DNA of 45,937 nucleotides. Source: an uncultured Clostridia bacterium. GTDB taxonomy: Bacteria > Bacillota > Clostridia > Christensenellales > Borkfalkiaceae. Below the pieces are notes generated by a model, which was given only the letters and a program-made list of their open reading frames with translations, was not told the origin of the DNA and made no database searches. Both the position numbers and the translations under genes were made by a program. Shown piece by piece: positions 32,401-40,817 of this stretch. The DNA is taken from NCBI GenBank assembly GCA_947589555.1, contig CANQAZ010000004.1:1-45937 (forward strand), in the 5' to 3' direction. Position 1 is the stretch's first letter. Every line of letters begins with the position of its first letter.

Positions 32401-34542
32401 GCCGTCGAGGTTGACCCACTTGTGACCGGCGTCATCGGTACCGGCGATGAGATAAACGGTGTGCCAGCCGTATTCGAGATCGTTGATCTTATAGACGACC
32501 GCGCCCTGTTCTTTGTCCGCTTGGTACATCTCGACCGTATCCGTGGGATCGCCCGTAGCCGGCGTATCGATATAGACGGAATACTTGCCGGAGTCGTTCT
32601 TCTTCGGCGCAATGATCGAAAAGCCCGTGCCGCAGAATTTGAAGGCCACATATTTTCCGTCGCCGTTGTCGGCCCCTTGCTTCCAGTTCGTAAGGGTGTC
32701 GCCCCAATATTTGGCTTCGCCGCCGCCACGGTTCATATCGGTGTAGAACTGCTCGGTATCGCTGCCGTCGAGAAGGGCGGCCGCCTGTTCGAGCGTGTTG
32801 CCGCTCTTGAAGGAGATGTCATCCACAAGGGTGTTGATCCCCTCCGTATTCTTGCCGCGGACGATGTAGGTCGTGATAGAATTATCGGTGATGTGGTCGG
32901 CAACGAAATTGCCGTTGACGCTCACGCGGGAATGCGCCCAACTGCTGTTTTTGTCGGTGACGATCTTTTCAATGCTCTGCACATTGAAGCCGTTGATATC
33001 GAAGCGGAAATCGTCGCCGTTTCCCTTATTCTGCTTGACGATGACAAGGGTGTTGCCGTCGGGCGAGACCGCCGCAACGGTGGTGTTGTCGCTCGCCTCT
33101 ACGATGCGATAGCCGGGGCGGATGTACTTGGTGTACTGCCCGCTCATGTAATAGGTCTTGGCAAGCACGAAATCCTGATAGGTGAGGCCCATCGCGGCGA
33201 GGTCGATGCCCTGCGCTTCCGCCTCTTCCTGCGTGTAGTACACGCCCTGGATGAGGCCGTAGTTGGTCTTGCCCTTCATCTGGCCGACCATATCTTCCAT
33301 GCCTTGCCAGAAGATGTAGGCGTCCACGCCGTTGTGGATGGCGTTCACGATGGACTGCGTGTAGTCAAAGCCCGTGGTGAGCGAATCGGGATCGTAATTG
33401 GCTTCGCCGTTGTCGTCGCTGTTGGTATAGCAGATCTCGGACATGTAGACGTCCTGCCCGTTCGCCTTCGCCTTGCGGTACATCTCTTTGGCGTTGCTTT
33501 CCTGATAGCCGTAGATGTGATAGGTGAGGCGATCGGCGCCGGAGAGGACCTCCTGGCCCGTCATGCCGTTTCTTGCGGTGAGCCGCGCCATGCCGTTATA
33601 CTCGTTGACAGCGGTATCCGTTTCGCACTCGTCGCCTACGTTATAGCCCACGTGGAAGCCGTGCGATTGGGCAAGCGCTTCCAGATTGCGGGCCTCCATC
33701 TCTTCGGCGAGGATGGAATAGAGTTCGAGTTTCTGCGCGGTATCGATGTGCCAGCCTTCCTGGTCGCCGCTCTTCGCCCAACCGCCGTGGGGCTCGTTCA
33801 TGGGTTGCAGGTGCTCCAAACGGAAGCCCTGCGAAACGAGATATTCGTACACGTCGAGGAAGTAATCGATGTACGCGCGGTTGTGCTCGTCGTCGTTCAC
33901 GAGGTTGGCCGATCCCCCTTCGCCGCCCGAGGAGCAACCCGAAACGGTCATCCAATAGGGAGGCGAGTTGGTGTAAAACTCGGTGATGTAATCCTCCGCG
34001 CGGTCGGGATTGTTTTGGATCCAATCGAGCACCCACAACTGTTTCCAGTCGGAGGTTTCCTGCCACGGGAGAATGTTGCCTTCTCCGTCCTCAAAGACAT
34101 AGTGATCGTCCACGACCGTCGCCTCGTAGGTGTTGCCCGCGCCGTCGGTGAGTTCCTGTTTGGAAGCGTTTTTCCAACCGGGGGTGTTGCGGTCGTCCGA
34201 CATGTGGTCGTGGGTGGGATCGTCCCCTCCGCCGATGTTGTAGCGCGCAATGTTGAGGTCGAGCCCGCTCTTGCCGAACAGGGCCTCCGAAACCTCTTCG
34301 CGCTTCGTCTTGCCCGAGGAGCCCATGCGCGTCCAATCGCCGATCTCGCTCGCCCACCACGAAAGGGAGAGGCCCCAACCGTCAAACTCTTGCAGGCCTT
34401 TGGAAACGTCAACGGTGGAGGTACTCGCCGCCGCCGCCTGCCCGAAGTCTAACGAGGCGAGGCCGCCCGCCGCCGCGGCGGCGAACATCAGCGCGCACGT
34501 GGCAAGCGCCGTGGTCCTTTTCCATGAAATTGTTTTTTTCAT
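29407..34542 (-). CDS. Giant membrane-anchored GH30-family glycosidase (1711 aa)
   Basis: An N-terminal signal (CALMFAAAAAGGLASLDFG) is followed by a GH30 (beta/alpha)8 catalytic domain with its side beta domain (~45-580). Markers are FDGWGLSLSWWA, ARYNIGGGDDP, LQPMNEP (E250, acid/base) and DVYMSEI (E369, nucleophile). Beyond lie a carbohydrate-binding-like module (~615-730), a fibronectin-like stretch, a malectin-like module starting YFADCGTSN (~840-1005), another beta-sandwich with WGCTTSIDVMQN, then Ig-like repeats to ~1600. The end is a hydrophobic helix plus KRRKNG, a membrane anchor. The catalytic sequence best recalls subfamily 5 endo-beta-1,6-galactanases; subfamily is inference. It starts 28 bp after the permease gene, with AGAGG upstream. 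Confidence 0.85.
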   Translation of the reverse strand: MKKTISWKRTTALATCALMFAAAAAGGLASLDFGQAAAASTSTVDVSKGLQEFDGWGLSLSWWASEIGDWTRMGSSGKTKREEVSEALFGKSGLDLNIARYNIGGGDDPTHDHMSDDRNTPGWKNASKQELTDGAGNTYEATVVDDHYVFEDGEGNILPWQETSDWKQLWVLDWIQNNPDRAEDYITEFYTNSPPYWMTVSGCSSGGEGGSANLVNDDEHNRAYIDYFLDVYEYLVSQGFRLEHLQPMNEPHGGWAKSGDQEGWHIDTAQKLELYSILAEEMEARNLEALAQSHGFHVGYNVGDECETDTAVNEYNGMARLTARNGMTGQEVLSGADRLTYHIYGYQESNAKEMYRKAKANGQDVYMSEICYTNSDDNGEANYDPDSLTTGFDYTQSIVNAIHNGVDAYIFWQGMEDMVGQMKGKTNYGLIQGVYYTQEEAEAQGIDLAAMGLTYQDFVLAKTYYMSGQYTKYIRPGYRIVEASDNTTVAAVSPDGNTLVIVKQNKGNGDDFRFDINGFNVQSIEKIVTDKNSSWAHSRVSVNGNFVADHITDNSITTYIVRGKNTEGINTLVDDISFKSGNTLEQAAALLDGSDTEQFYTDMNRGGGEAKYWGDTLTNWKQGADNGDGKYVAFKFCGTGFSIIAPKKNDSGKYSVYIDTPATGDPTDTVEMYQADKEQGAVVYKINDLEYGWHTVYLIAGTDDAGHKWVNLDGVRLYTTPDDTSVADKTISITSATGAGDRIKYTYSAVGLDETYTVYAEYANTSSEEWTATAGAAYDEAVTEGVINGVNYSNVRLRLCAKKGSEIIYSTEYAVKMAKLPEAAEGVLYFADCGTSNPASIATGAARGSLQSVSDQAYGEDLLSGKKWGYTNTLQNAGETGYFGTDEAMSSVMALEKTNEQAIEYKFEVPAGTYRVTLGFFGGNSSGWGTRVEKATVNGQEEAATVSALSYCALYKTVTLAEDGEIAVTVEKNDAEQGNPVLSLIIIADEEAKLPLYADGTSTLNRYSTSTGKKLDRDGDIATLLAADTYNLYLSDNTTASYQVGADKVSYTMNAGSLNVGTTAKVYLTHEDYPGIVLQENYAWKQEGSSPLYYNVDVGYTGNNPPDDVAGNIGTKQTTTKDRKWSEGQDGDRAQWGCTTSIDVMQNTFWADSSNPAESFREIDGYNDYRFSGFDPNEPLKVEVGGSMGSWGGTRTFDVSANSASLGTVTAEGVGHAPLIASTTANSSGVLLLTITQGTGGKAPLAYIKVWGGADGLPEENTITADMTALTSDSKVTLGGLDTEGYVYVVDDGGMLLKHFKPSAATEVLDLGELTIGRDVTELKFMQVAAGKELSAVLEISFEAAPAVPDIEVLVGEDYVQDGTASEVRFVPQTEFPVTSLTLTTPDHVNYNLMEGFFFRATVNGQYTVTLVSGGYTIQKNFEVANIDALDLNASYSTEAWTDGDVTVTLAPAAKSGEAVSVAIDGVPATANGEGKYTFTATENGEHTVTVKTPAGFLYERTVTVSNIDKAAPELDLTVGFSANGLTVGYAASAVSGGTLYLSFNGETREITENDAFSLNEEGKYEVYFVNGLNVSTERAVYYVTYGAEKANLATVTVGEDGVVNVAPKARAEMKTALYRAGDETPLEDLKAEKAGKYYLDIASGAERELVVLYVSSAAAGGGAGDSASIGGTGGNDLSGLMYAGIAIGCAAVVAAGIACTLIIIKRRKNG

Positions 34543-34570
34543 AATTTTTACCTCTTACTTTGGGTTGATA

Positions 34571-35659
34571 TCAGCCCTTGACCGCGGAGAACACGATGGA
34601 GCCGATGATCTTCTTCTGGAACACCGCAAAGACGACGATGATGGGAACAAGGGAGATGAGCGAAGCCGCCAGCACGCTGGGGATCTTGCTCGTTCCCGAG
34701 CCGCCCGCCCCGAGGCCCTTTTGAAGGAGCACGGGAAGGGTCCACCATTCTTTATCCTCGATGTAGAGCAACGGGCCGAGGAAGTCGTTCCAGTTGCCGA
34801 TGAAGGAGAGGATGGCCTGCGTTGCGATGGCGGGCATCACGAGGGGAAGCAGAACGGAGAGGAAGGTACGGGTGTAGCCCGCGCCGTCGAGCCGCGCCGC
34901 CTCGGTGATGCTATCCGGAATTCCGTAGAAGAATTGCCGCAGGAAGAACACCGTGGTAATGGAGCCGAAAAATTTGGGAATGATGACCGCGAGGGGCCCG
35001 TTGATGAGGTTCAACCTGCCGTACAACCACGCCTGCGGCAACATGACCACCGCGAAGGGGATCATCATTGTGCCGAGCAGGACAAGGAAGATGACGTTTT
35101 TCCCCACGAAGCGGAGTTTTGCAAAGGCATAGGCCGCAAACGCGGAAACGAGGATCTGCACGGCAACGACGGGGACCGTCGCGACAAGGCTGTTCAGAAT
35201 ACCGCGCAAAATGCTCCCTTTCATGACGAATTCGCAGTCGTCCCACATATCGGAATATGCGGCAAGCGTCCACGTGCGCGGGAAGAAGGTGGTGTACACT
35301 TCGGTATGGGGCTTCAACGTTGCAAAGACCATCCACACGAAGGGAAGAAGCATCACGACGGAGCCGAGCACGAGCACGATGGTGACGATGATATCCGTGA
35401 TCTGCTTGGGCGTCAGTTTTTTCCTCTTCTTTTTGGGCTCTTCGGGCGCGCTTTCCACCGCTTCCGCGGCGACATAGCCTTCCGCGGCGGGCGCTTCTGC
35501 CGAAGTTTCCGCAACGGGCGCTTCCGCGACGGGCGCTTCCGCGGGGGTCTCCGCCATAACGGCGGCCGCCGCCTGCCCTTCGGGCGCTTTTCCGAGATAG
35601 ACGGGTTCCGCTTCGGGTTTGGGGGTTCCGTTGACTTTCAAAATCAAATCGTCGCTCAT
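34571..35659 (-). CDS. Sugar ABC transporter permease, MalG type
   Basis: 362 residues. Six membrane helices and the EAA loop (EAARLDGAGYTRTF) that docks the ATPase are visible. It has an unusual N-terminal cytoplasmic extension of about 85 residues, rich in Ala, Pro, Glu and Val with repeats of APVAE and followed by KKKRKKLTPKQ. The ATG follows the MalF-type stop by 1 bp with GGGAGG upstream. No ATPase gene is seen in the window; a shared MsmX-like ATPase elsewhere is the usual solution in Firmicutes. Confidence 0.93.
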   Translation of the reverse strand: MSDDLILKVNGTPKPEAEPVYLGKAPEGQAAAAVMAETPAEAPVAEAPVAETSAEAPAAEGYVAAEAVESAPEEPKKKRKKLTPKQITDIIVTIVLVLGSVVMLLPFVWMVFATLKPHTEVYTTFFPRTWTLAAYSDMWDDCEFVMKGSILRGILNSLVATVPVVAVQILVSAFAAYAFAKLRFVGKNVIFLVLLGTMMIPFAVVMLPQAWLYGRLNLINGPLAVIIPKFFGSITTVFFLRQFFYGIPDSITEAARLDGAGYTRTFLSVLLPLVMPAIATQAILSFIGNWNDFLGPLLYIEDKEWWTLPVLLQKGLGAGGSGTSKIPSVLAASLISLVPIIVVFAVFQKKIIGSIVFSAVKG

Positions 35660-35660
35660 G

Positions 35661-36671
35661 TTATTCCGCCTCCCTCTTGCGTTTATCGACGTACATCTGG
35701 ATCGCCGTGATGATAAAGATGAAGAACGCCAGCACCCACGCGCTCACCGAGGCGAGGCCGTAGTTGTTCTGTCCCTTTTTGGCGTAGACGAAGGAGACGA
35801 CGGTCATACCGTTGTTGTTCACGCCGTTTCCGCCGTTGTAGTTGCTTAACAGGACGAAGGGTTCGTTGAAGATCTGCAAAGAGCCCATGAGGCCTGTGAC
35901 GAACAGGTAGAAGATGGTGGGATAGAGGGCGGGCAGGGTGATCTTCATGAGGATGACCCAACTGTTTGCGCCGTCTATCTTGGCCGCTTCGATCTGGTCG
36001 GTGGAGACGGACTGCAAGCCCGCTATGAGCATCAGCGTGGAGTAGCCGACGCCCTTCCACACGAGAAGGAAGTTTACGGTGAACGCCACACCCGCATCGG
36101 AAATGAGGAAGCGCGCGCTCTCCTCTGCGCCGAGCGAATAGAGGATCTGGTCGATGGTCCCGTTCTCCGTAAACAGGTTGCGCCATACGATGGAGATGGC
36201 GACGACGCTCATGACCCCCGGGATATAATAGATGACGCGGAAGGTCTGCACGCCGCGCATGCTACGGTTCATCGCAAGCGCGAGGAAGAAGCCGAGCACC
36301 AAACAGACGGGCAACTGGATGGCAAAAATGAGGGTGTTGCCGAATGCCCGCCAATAGGTTTGCGACTCCAATCCGCCGAAGATCTGTTCAAACCACTGGA
36401 AGCCGACCGATTGCGATGAGAACAGATCGTGGATACCGTCCCATTTGTAGAACATCGCCATGAGCGACATAATGAACGGAATGGCCGTGAACACAAGGAG
36501 CCCTATTACCATCGGGGATATGTACAGCCACCCGATGAGGGTCTCCTTGCGTTGCAGGGTGTGGCTCAACGTTCTGTTGGGCTTTTTCTTCCCCTGCGCG
36601 ACCACCGGCGTCCCTTCATCGCTCATCGGCTCCGCCTGCACGGCGGTTGCTTCGATGTCGATATTTTCCAT
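35661..36671 (-). CDS. Sugar ABC transporter permease, MalF type
   Basis: 336 residues. Helices include LIGWLYISPMVIGLLVFTAI and FIFIITAIQMYV. The EAA-like loop reads AAKIDGANSWVILMKITLP. The N-terminal ~45 residues are hydrophilic. It forms the channel with the MalG-type permease encoded directly downstream. AGAGGAATAGG precedes the start, 23 bp after the binding-protein gene. Confidence 0.93.
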   Translation of the reverse strand: MENIDIEATAVQAEPMSDEGTPVVAQGKKKPNRTLSHTLQRKETLIGWLYISPMVIGLLVFTAIPFIMSLMAMFYKWDGIHDLFSSQSVGFQWFEQIFGGLESQTYWRAFGNTLIFAIQLPVCLVLGFFLALAMNRSMRGVQTFRVIYYIPGVMSVVAISIVWRNLFTENGTIDQILYSLGAEESARFLISDAGVAFTVNFLLVWKGVGYSTLMLIAGLQSVSTDQIEAAKIDGANSWVILMKITLPALYPTIFYLFVTGLMGSLQIFNEPFVLLSNYNGGNGVNNNGMTVVSFVYAKKGQNNYGLASVSAWVLAFFIFIITAIQMYVDKRKREAE

Positions 36672-36694
36672 ATTCCTATTCCTCTTTGACTTAA

Positions 36695-38116
36695 TTAGTT
36701 ATCTTTGTACAAATCGTAGTGCGCCTGCATATCCGATTTGACGGTGGCCCAATCGGTCTTATTGAATTCTCCAACGGGATCCGTGCTGTTCACGATGCTC
36801 GTGATCTTCTCTTGGAGCGGGGTGAGCCATTCGCTGTTGTACGTCAGGTACTCTGCGGGAACAAAGCCGTTCTTGCCCGTTACAACGTCGAGGAAGAAGC
36901 CGCGGGTCGTAGGCGAATAAATATTATCGTACGCATGATCGCGGTAGGAAGCCTCAACATCCTTGATGAGAGGAAGGGAAAGTTGTTGATTCCTGACGAG
37001 TTCGTTTTGCGCGTCCGATCTCATGAAGGAGATGGCAATGCGCTTTGCAACGTCGCCCTTTTCGGGATTTTCCGCATTCTCGACGCAATTCTTGGAGACG
37101 ACGTAACCGGCGGACGTGATGATGCCCTTCCAGTTCGCACTGCCGTCTGTCGTCGGCCACGGCATGACGCCCCACTCATAGCCGTTCGCTTCGGCGTGTT
37201 CGTTGTGCTCGCCGATCTCCCACGAACCGATGAGCCCGTAGAAGCCGAGGTGGCCGCCCGTGAAGTTGGAGTAACCGTCCGCATGGTGCGCGCCCGCCGC
37301 AACGAGTTCCGCCTGATATTTCAACGCTTTGTTCATGGCGCTGTCGGCGGAAGAGATGTCGGCGATCGTCCCGTTCTGCTTGCCCTGCGAAAGGTCGATG
37401 AGTTCGCCGCCGAGGGAGGTCACGAGGACTTCGATGGGAGGAACGTCCATCGCATAGTCGGTGTTCTTGACGAAATTCTCGGAGTTCGTGATGATGTCGC
37501 AGATCTGCTTATACTCATCCCACGTGTACGTCTTGGCGCCCGTGGCATAATCGCCTTCCCACGGGAATTGGATGCCCGCCTTCTGGAAGTCGGCCGTGAA
37601 TCTTTCAAGGAAGGTCTTATTATAGCCGAGTTGCTGGGTGGAAAGATCTTTGGGGAACGCGTACAAATCGTCGTCCGGATTGTTGAACGCGCCCGTCGTG
37701 GGATTGTAGCGGTAGAGGTTGAGCGCCATATCCTGGATCGTTTCGAGATCGACTTCATTCTGCGTATCCGCATAGTCTTGCAGGGAGACGATGTTATCGA
37801 AGTACTTGATGATCTCATTGGGACGGACGTAGAAGATGTCGGGAACATTGCCGCGGGTGATGGAGGTATCGAGTGCATCGTAGTAGTTCTCGGCGTCGTC
37901 GAAGCTGAAATCGATGGAGTAATCCAGCCCTTCCGCCTTCAAGTCCTCTTCCATTTCCTCGAAGTAGGTCGTATAAAACCTGCTCTCGCGGTAGTTGCAG
38001 AGTAACTTGATGGTGATGGTGTGCGCCGGATCTCCGCACCCTGCGAGCGTTGCCGTAGCCGTAGCGGCCATCAGCGTTGCGGCGGCGAGCGCCGCCAATT
38101 TGGTCTTGGTCTTCAT
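36695..38116 (-). CDS. Sugar ABC transporter substrate-binding lipoprotein
   Basis: 473 residues. The signal peptide ends in the lipobox LAGC (C27). The mature part fits family 1 extracellular binding proteins (DIFYVRPNEIIKYFDN, LYAFPKDLSTQQLGYNKT, GFYGLIGSWEIGEHNEH). It should deliver oligosaccharides to the two permeases downstream. The substrate is probably a galactose-containing oligosaccharide, inferred from the neighbouring GH35, GH30 and GH43. AAAGGAGGAAG lies before the ATG. Confidence 0.93.
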   Translation of the reverse strand: MKTKTKLAALAAATLMAATATATLAGCGDPAHTITIKLLCNYRESRFYTTYFEEMEEDLKAEGLDYSIDFSFDDAENYYDALDTSITRGNVPDIFYVRPNEIIKYFDNIVSLQDYADTQNEVDLETIQDMALNLYRYNPTTGAFNNPDDDLYAFPKDLSTQQLGYNKTFLERFTADFQKAGIQFPWEGDYATGAKTYTWDEYKQICDIITNSENFVKNTDYAMDVPPIEVLVTSLGGELIDLSQGKQNGTIADISSADSAMNKALKYQAELVAAGAHHADGYSNFTGGHLGFYGLIGSWEIGEHNEHAEANGYEWGVMPWPTTDGSANWKGIITSAGYVVSKNCVENAENPEKGDVAKRIAISFMRSDAQNELVRNQQLSLPLIKDVEASYRDHAYDNIYSPTTRGFFLDVVTGKNGFVPAEYLTYNSEWLTPLQEKITSIVNSTDPVGEFNKTDWATVKSDMQAHYDLYKDN

Positions 38117-38270
38117 AAAACTTCCTCCTTTAATTTTACAAATTTATTTTTAACGGGTCCGCCCCGAATTATTTTTTATGACCGGACTCGATTTTTTTAT
38201 GTTTTTTGCGGTTTTTTCGCTTTTTCCGCCCTCGTTTGGCGGGCTCTTTGCCGCCCGCGCCCGCACAAAT
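38117..38270. other. Intergenic gap between GH35 and the binding-protein gene
   Basis: 154 bp without a gene. On the minus strand it is A-rich with short imperfect inverted repeats (for example GTCC...GGAC) but no convincing terminator or sigma-A promoter. Transcription from the GH35 promoter may continue into the transporter genes. Confidence 0.5.
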
Positions 38271-40817
38271 TCACTCGGTACAGAAGAAATGCACCTCTTC
38301 GAGCGCCGCATCCGCGCCGAGCGCCTCCGCGTGGAAGAACAATTCCCCGTTCCAGGCGGGACACACGTACAAGAGGTCGGCTTCTCCGTTCAGAAGGGAG
38401 GGCGCATGGGTCCAGCCCAGCAGGAGCCGCCCGACGACCCTGCCGCCCGCCATGCAGGTGAGTTTGATGTTCTTCCCCTTGAACCGCAGGTAGCCCTCGC
38501 GGGAAATATTGAGCGCCATGCCGAAACCCATTTCCGAAGAAACGGATACGGGAAGGGCGACGTCCCCTTCCAAGCGCCCCACCGCGCCCAACTCCGCGCC
38601 CGTGCGGATGCGCACCCCATCGGGCACGACGCCGTCCACGTGCAGAAGGCGCAAACTGCCGCAATCCTGCGTCCATACGCGCTTGCGGTAGACGACGGTG
38701 AGCATGCGGCTCTGCCCCTTTTTGAAATACTTTGTGAGTTCAAAGGTGCCGAAATCGCAGTATCCTGCCAGTTTGCCGTCGAGATAGACGGCGACGTCGG
38801 TATCTTCCGTCGTTTTGAGGATGAGCCGTTCCGCCTTGCGCTCCGCCGCCGTCGTGTAAGAACAAATGACGGGCTTGCGGGTGGAATTCCATTTATTGAT
38901 GCCGATGCGGACGGGCATGCCGCCCGTCAGCGAGATCTGCGCTTTGCCAAAGACGTCGAGCAAACGGAAATCGCAACGTTCCGCCTCCTCCACCGTCGCG
39001 GCGCCGAAGGAAAGGGCGCCCTTTTTGGAGGCGATGCGGATGGCGGGCGATTGGGAATCGTCAAAATTGCTGTGTCCCCACTTTTCGATCTCCACGAGGA
39101 ATTTGCCGTCCGAGGAGGGAGGAACAAGCACGTCTCTGCCGTCGGCGAAGCAGGTTTCCCCGCGCACGCCGTCCGCGGCGACCCGCATCATGTCGCAGGG
39201 CCCCTCCACAAAGAGGGAACGCCCCGCGGGCACCCGCAACGCATATTCGGCCATGCCTTCCCGCATGCCGAGCGCGCCAAAGTCGGTCCCGCGGGTCCCG
39301 TCGGCTAAGCGGCGGGCGGGCAAAGCGGCCGCAAAGAGGGAGCCGGCCTCTTTTGCCTCGTATTTTTTCTCTGAGGGAGGATTTCCGCCCGTGAGGAACG
39401 CGAGCGCCTCGGCTCTCCCCATAAAACGCACCTTTACGCCCCCCATCTCCGTATTTTGGCGGATGAGCGTTTCCCCCGCGCCGAAGTCGAGACCGATGCA
39501 GGGCGCGCCCTCCGTCATAAATACGAGGTTTTGCGCGTCCGCATACACGGGCTCGCAATTCGCGCGCGTGAGCGTCGCGGGAATGCCGTGCTCCGAAAGA
39601 TCGAAGCCGAACAGGAAGAAGGGCGCCGTCTGTTTTTTGACGGTTGCGGACACTTCGAGGCCGCGGTAAGTCAATTCCACTTCGCCGTCCGTTTCAAAAG
39701 CGGGAACGCACACGGCGCCTCCGCCGCCCTGCAAACAAAGCGCACGGAAGCCCCCTTCGGGAGGGGTAAACGTACAGCGTTTGGGCAAAACGGGCTCTTG
39801 CTCGGGAAGTGCCTCCGCCACCGCGCGGCCCGCCACACGCAAAAATGCGGAAAAGAGCACGGCCTCCTCCGCTTCGGCGCGGTAACCGCCCGCGGCGTCG
39901 ATCATGGATTCGAAATCGTACACCGTCATGATGAAGGCGTCCGGCGTGCCCCAGTTATTGACGGCCTGAAAATGGTCGAAATTGTTCCCCGCCACCTGGT
40001 TGTAGGCGCCGAGGAGTTTTGCGCCGCAGGAGAGTTCCCTGCGGAGAAGGAAATGATCGCGGTTGGTCTCGGAGACGAGGAGGGGCTTGCCGATCTCGCG
40101 GAAGCGGAAGGCGTACCCCTGCAATTCCTTGTCAAAGGTGGGATCGAGGCTTTCGGGATAGCAATTCAACGAACCCTCTACGCCCGCAATGCCCGTGCCG
40201 CCCGCCCGCGCGACGTCGAATTGTCCCGCACAGCAGAAGCAGGGAATATCGGAGATGACGGCGCGCGCCATATCGCGGAGACGGGAAATGTACGCCTCGG
40301 GCGCGGGACAATCGAAGAAATCGAGTTCGTTTTCGAGTTGCAACAAAATGACGGTGCCGCCGTTCCCGTAAGTAAACGGTGCGATTTCGGAAAGGATCGC
40401 GCGGTACCAACGCTCGGTTTGGGCGAGGAAGGCCTCGTCGGCACAGCGGATGGGCATGCCCGATTCGAGAATGCGCGCGGGCAGACCGCCCCCGTCCCAC
40501 TCCGAACAAATATAGGGCCCCGGGCGGGCAATGACGAAGAGCCCCGCCTCTTTGAGCGCTTGCAGGAACGCGCGCACGTCGCGCTCGCCCGTAAAATCAA
40601 AGGAGCCGTCCTCTTTTTCGTGATAATTCCACGGAAAATAGACGTCTACACAGTTATAGCCCACCGCCTTCAATTTGGCGATGCGGTCCTGCCACACGGC
40701 GCGCGGCAGACGGAAATAAAAAAGGGAACCGCACAGCAGTACCTCGTATCTGCCGCCGATCTCAATTCCCCGCTCCGTCAAAACAACCGGATTCCCATTA
40801 CGTTGCGTTTCACCCAT
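38271..40817 (-). CDS. Cytosolic GH35 beta-galactosidase
   Basis: 848 residues from the chosen ATG. GH35 marks are strong: LLCGSLFYFRLPRAVW, VDVYFPWNYHE, IARPGPYICSEWDGGG, the acid/base in QLENEL (about E164) and the nucleophile in LVSETN (about E250). The C-terminal half holds beta-sandwich domains (VAVYLDGKLAGYC, QDCGSLRLLHVDG) as in large GH35 enzymes. No signal peptide, so it cuts imported oligosaccharides and feeds galactose to galTKE. ATG at 40817 is preferred over one three codons upstream because AAAAGG touches the upstream codon. The SEWDGGG and LDFFD regions diverge from classic lactases, so specificity may be for plant galactans. Confidence 0.93.
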   Translation of the reverse strand: MGETQRNGNPVVLTERGIEIGGRYEVLLCGSLFYFRLPRAVWQDRIAKLKAVGYNCVDVYFPWNYHEKEDGSFDFTGERDVRAFLQALKEAGLFVIARPGPYICSEWDGGGLPARILESGMPIRCADEAFLAQTERWYRAILSEIAPFTYGNGGTVILLQLENELDFFDCPAPEAYISRLRDMARAVISDIPCFCCAGQFDVARAGGTGIAGVEGSLNCYPESLDPTFDKELQGYAFRFREIGKPLLVSETNRDHFLLRRELSCGAKLLGAYNQVAGNNFDHFQAVNNWGTPDAFIMTVYDFESMIDAAGGYRAEAEEAVLFSAFLRVAGRAVAEALPEQEPVLPKRCTFTPPEGGFRALCLQGGGGAVCVPAFETDGEVELTYRGLEVSATVKKQTAPFFLFGFDLSEHGIPATLTRANCEPVYADAQNLVFMTEGAPCIGLDFGAGETLIRQNTEMGGVKVRFMGRAEALAFLTGGNPPSEKKYEAKEAGSLFAAALPARRLADGTRGTDFGALGMREGMAEYALRVPAGRSLFVEGPCDMMRVAADGVRGETCFADGRDVLVPPSSDGKFLVEIEKWGHSNFDDSQSPAIRIASKKGALSFGAATVEEAERCDFRLLDVFGKAQISLTGGMPVRIGINKWNSTRKPVICSYTTAAERKAERLILKTTEDTDVAVYLDGKLAGYCDFGTFELTKYFKKGQSRMLTVVYRKRVWTQDCGSLRLLHVDGVVPDGVRIRTGAELGAVGRLEGDVALPVSVSSEMGFGMALNISREGYLRFKGKNIKLTCMAGGRVVGRLLLGWTHAPSLLNGEADLLYVCPAWNGELFFHAEALGADAALEEVHFFCTE

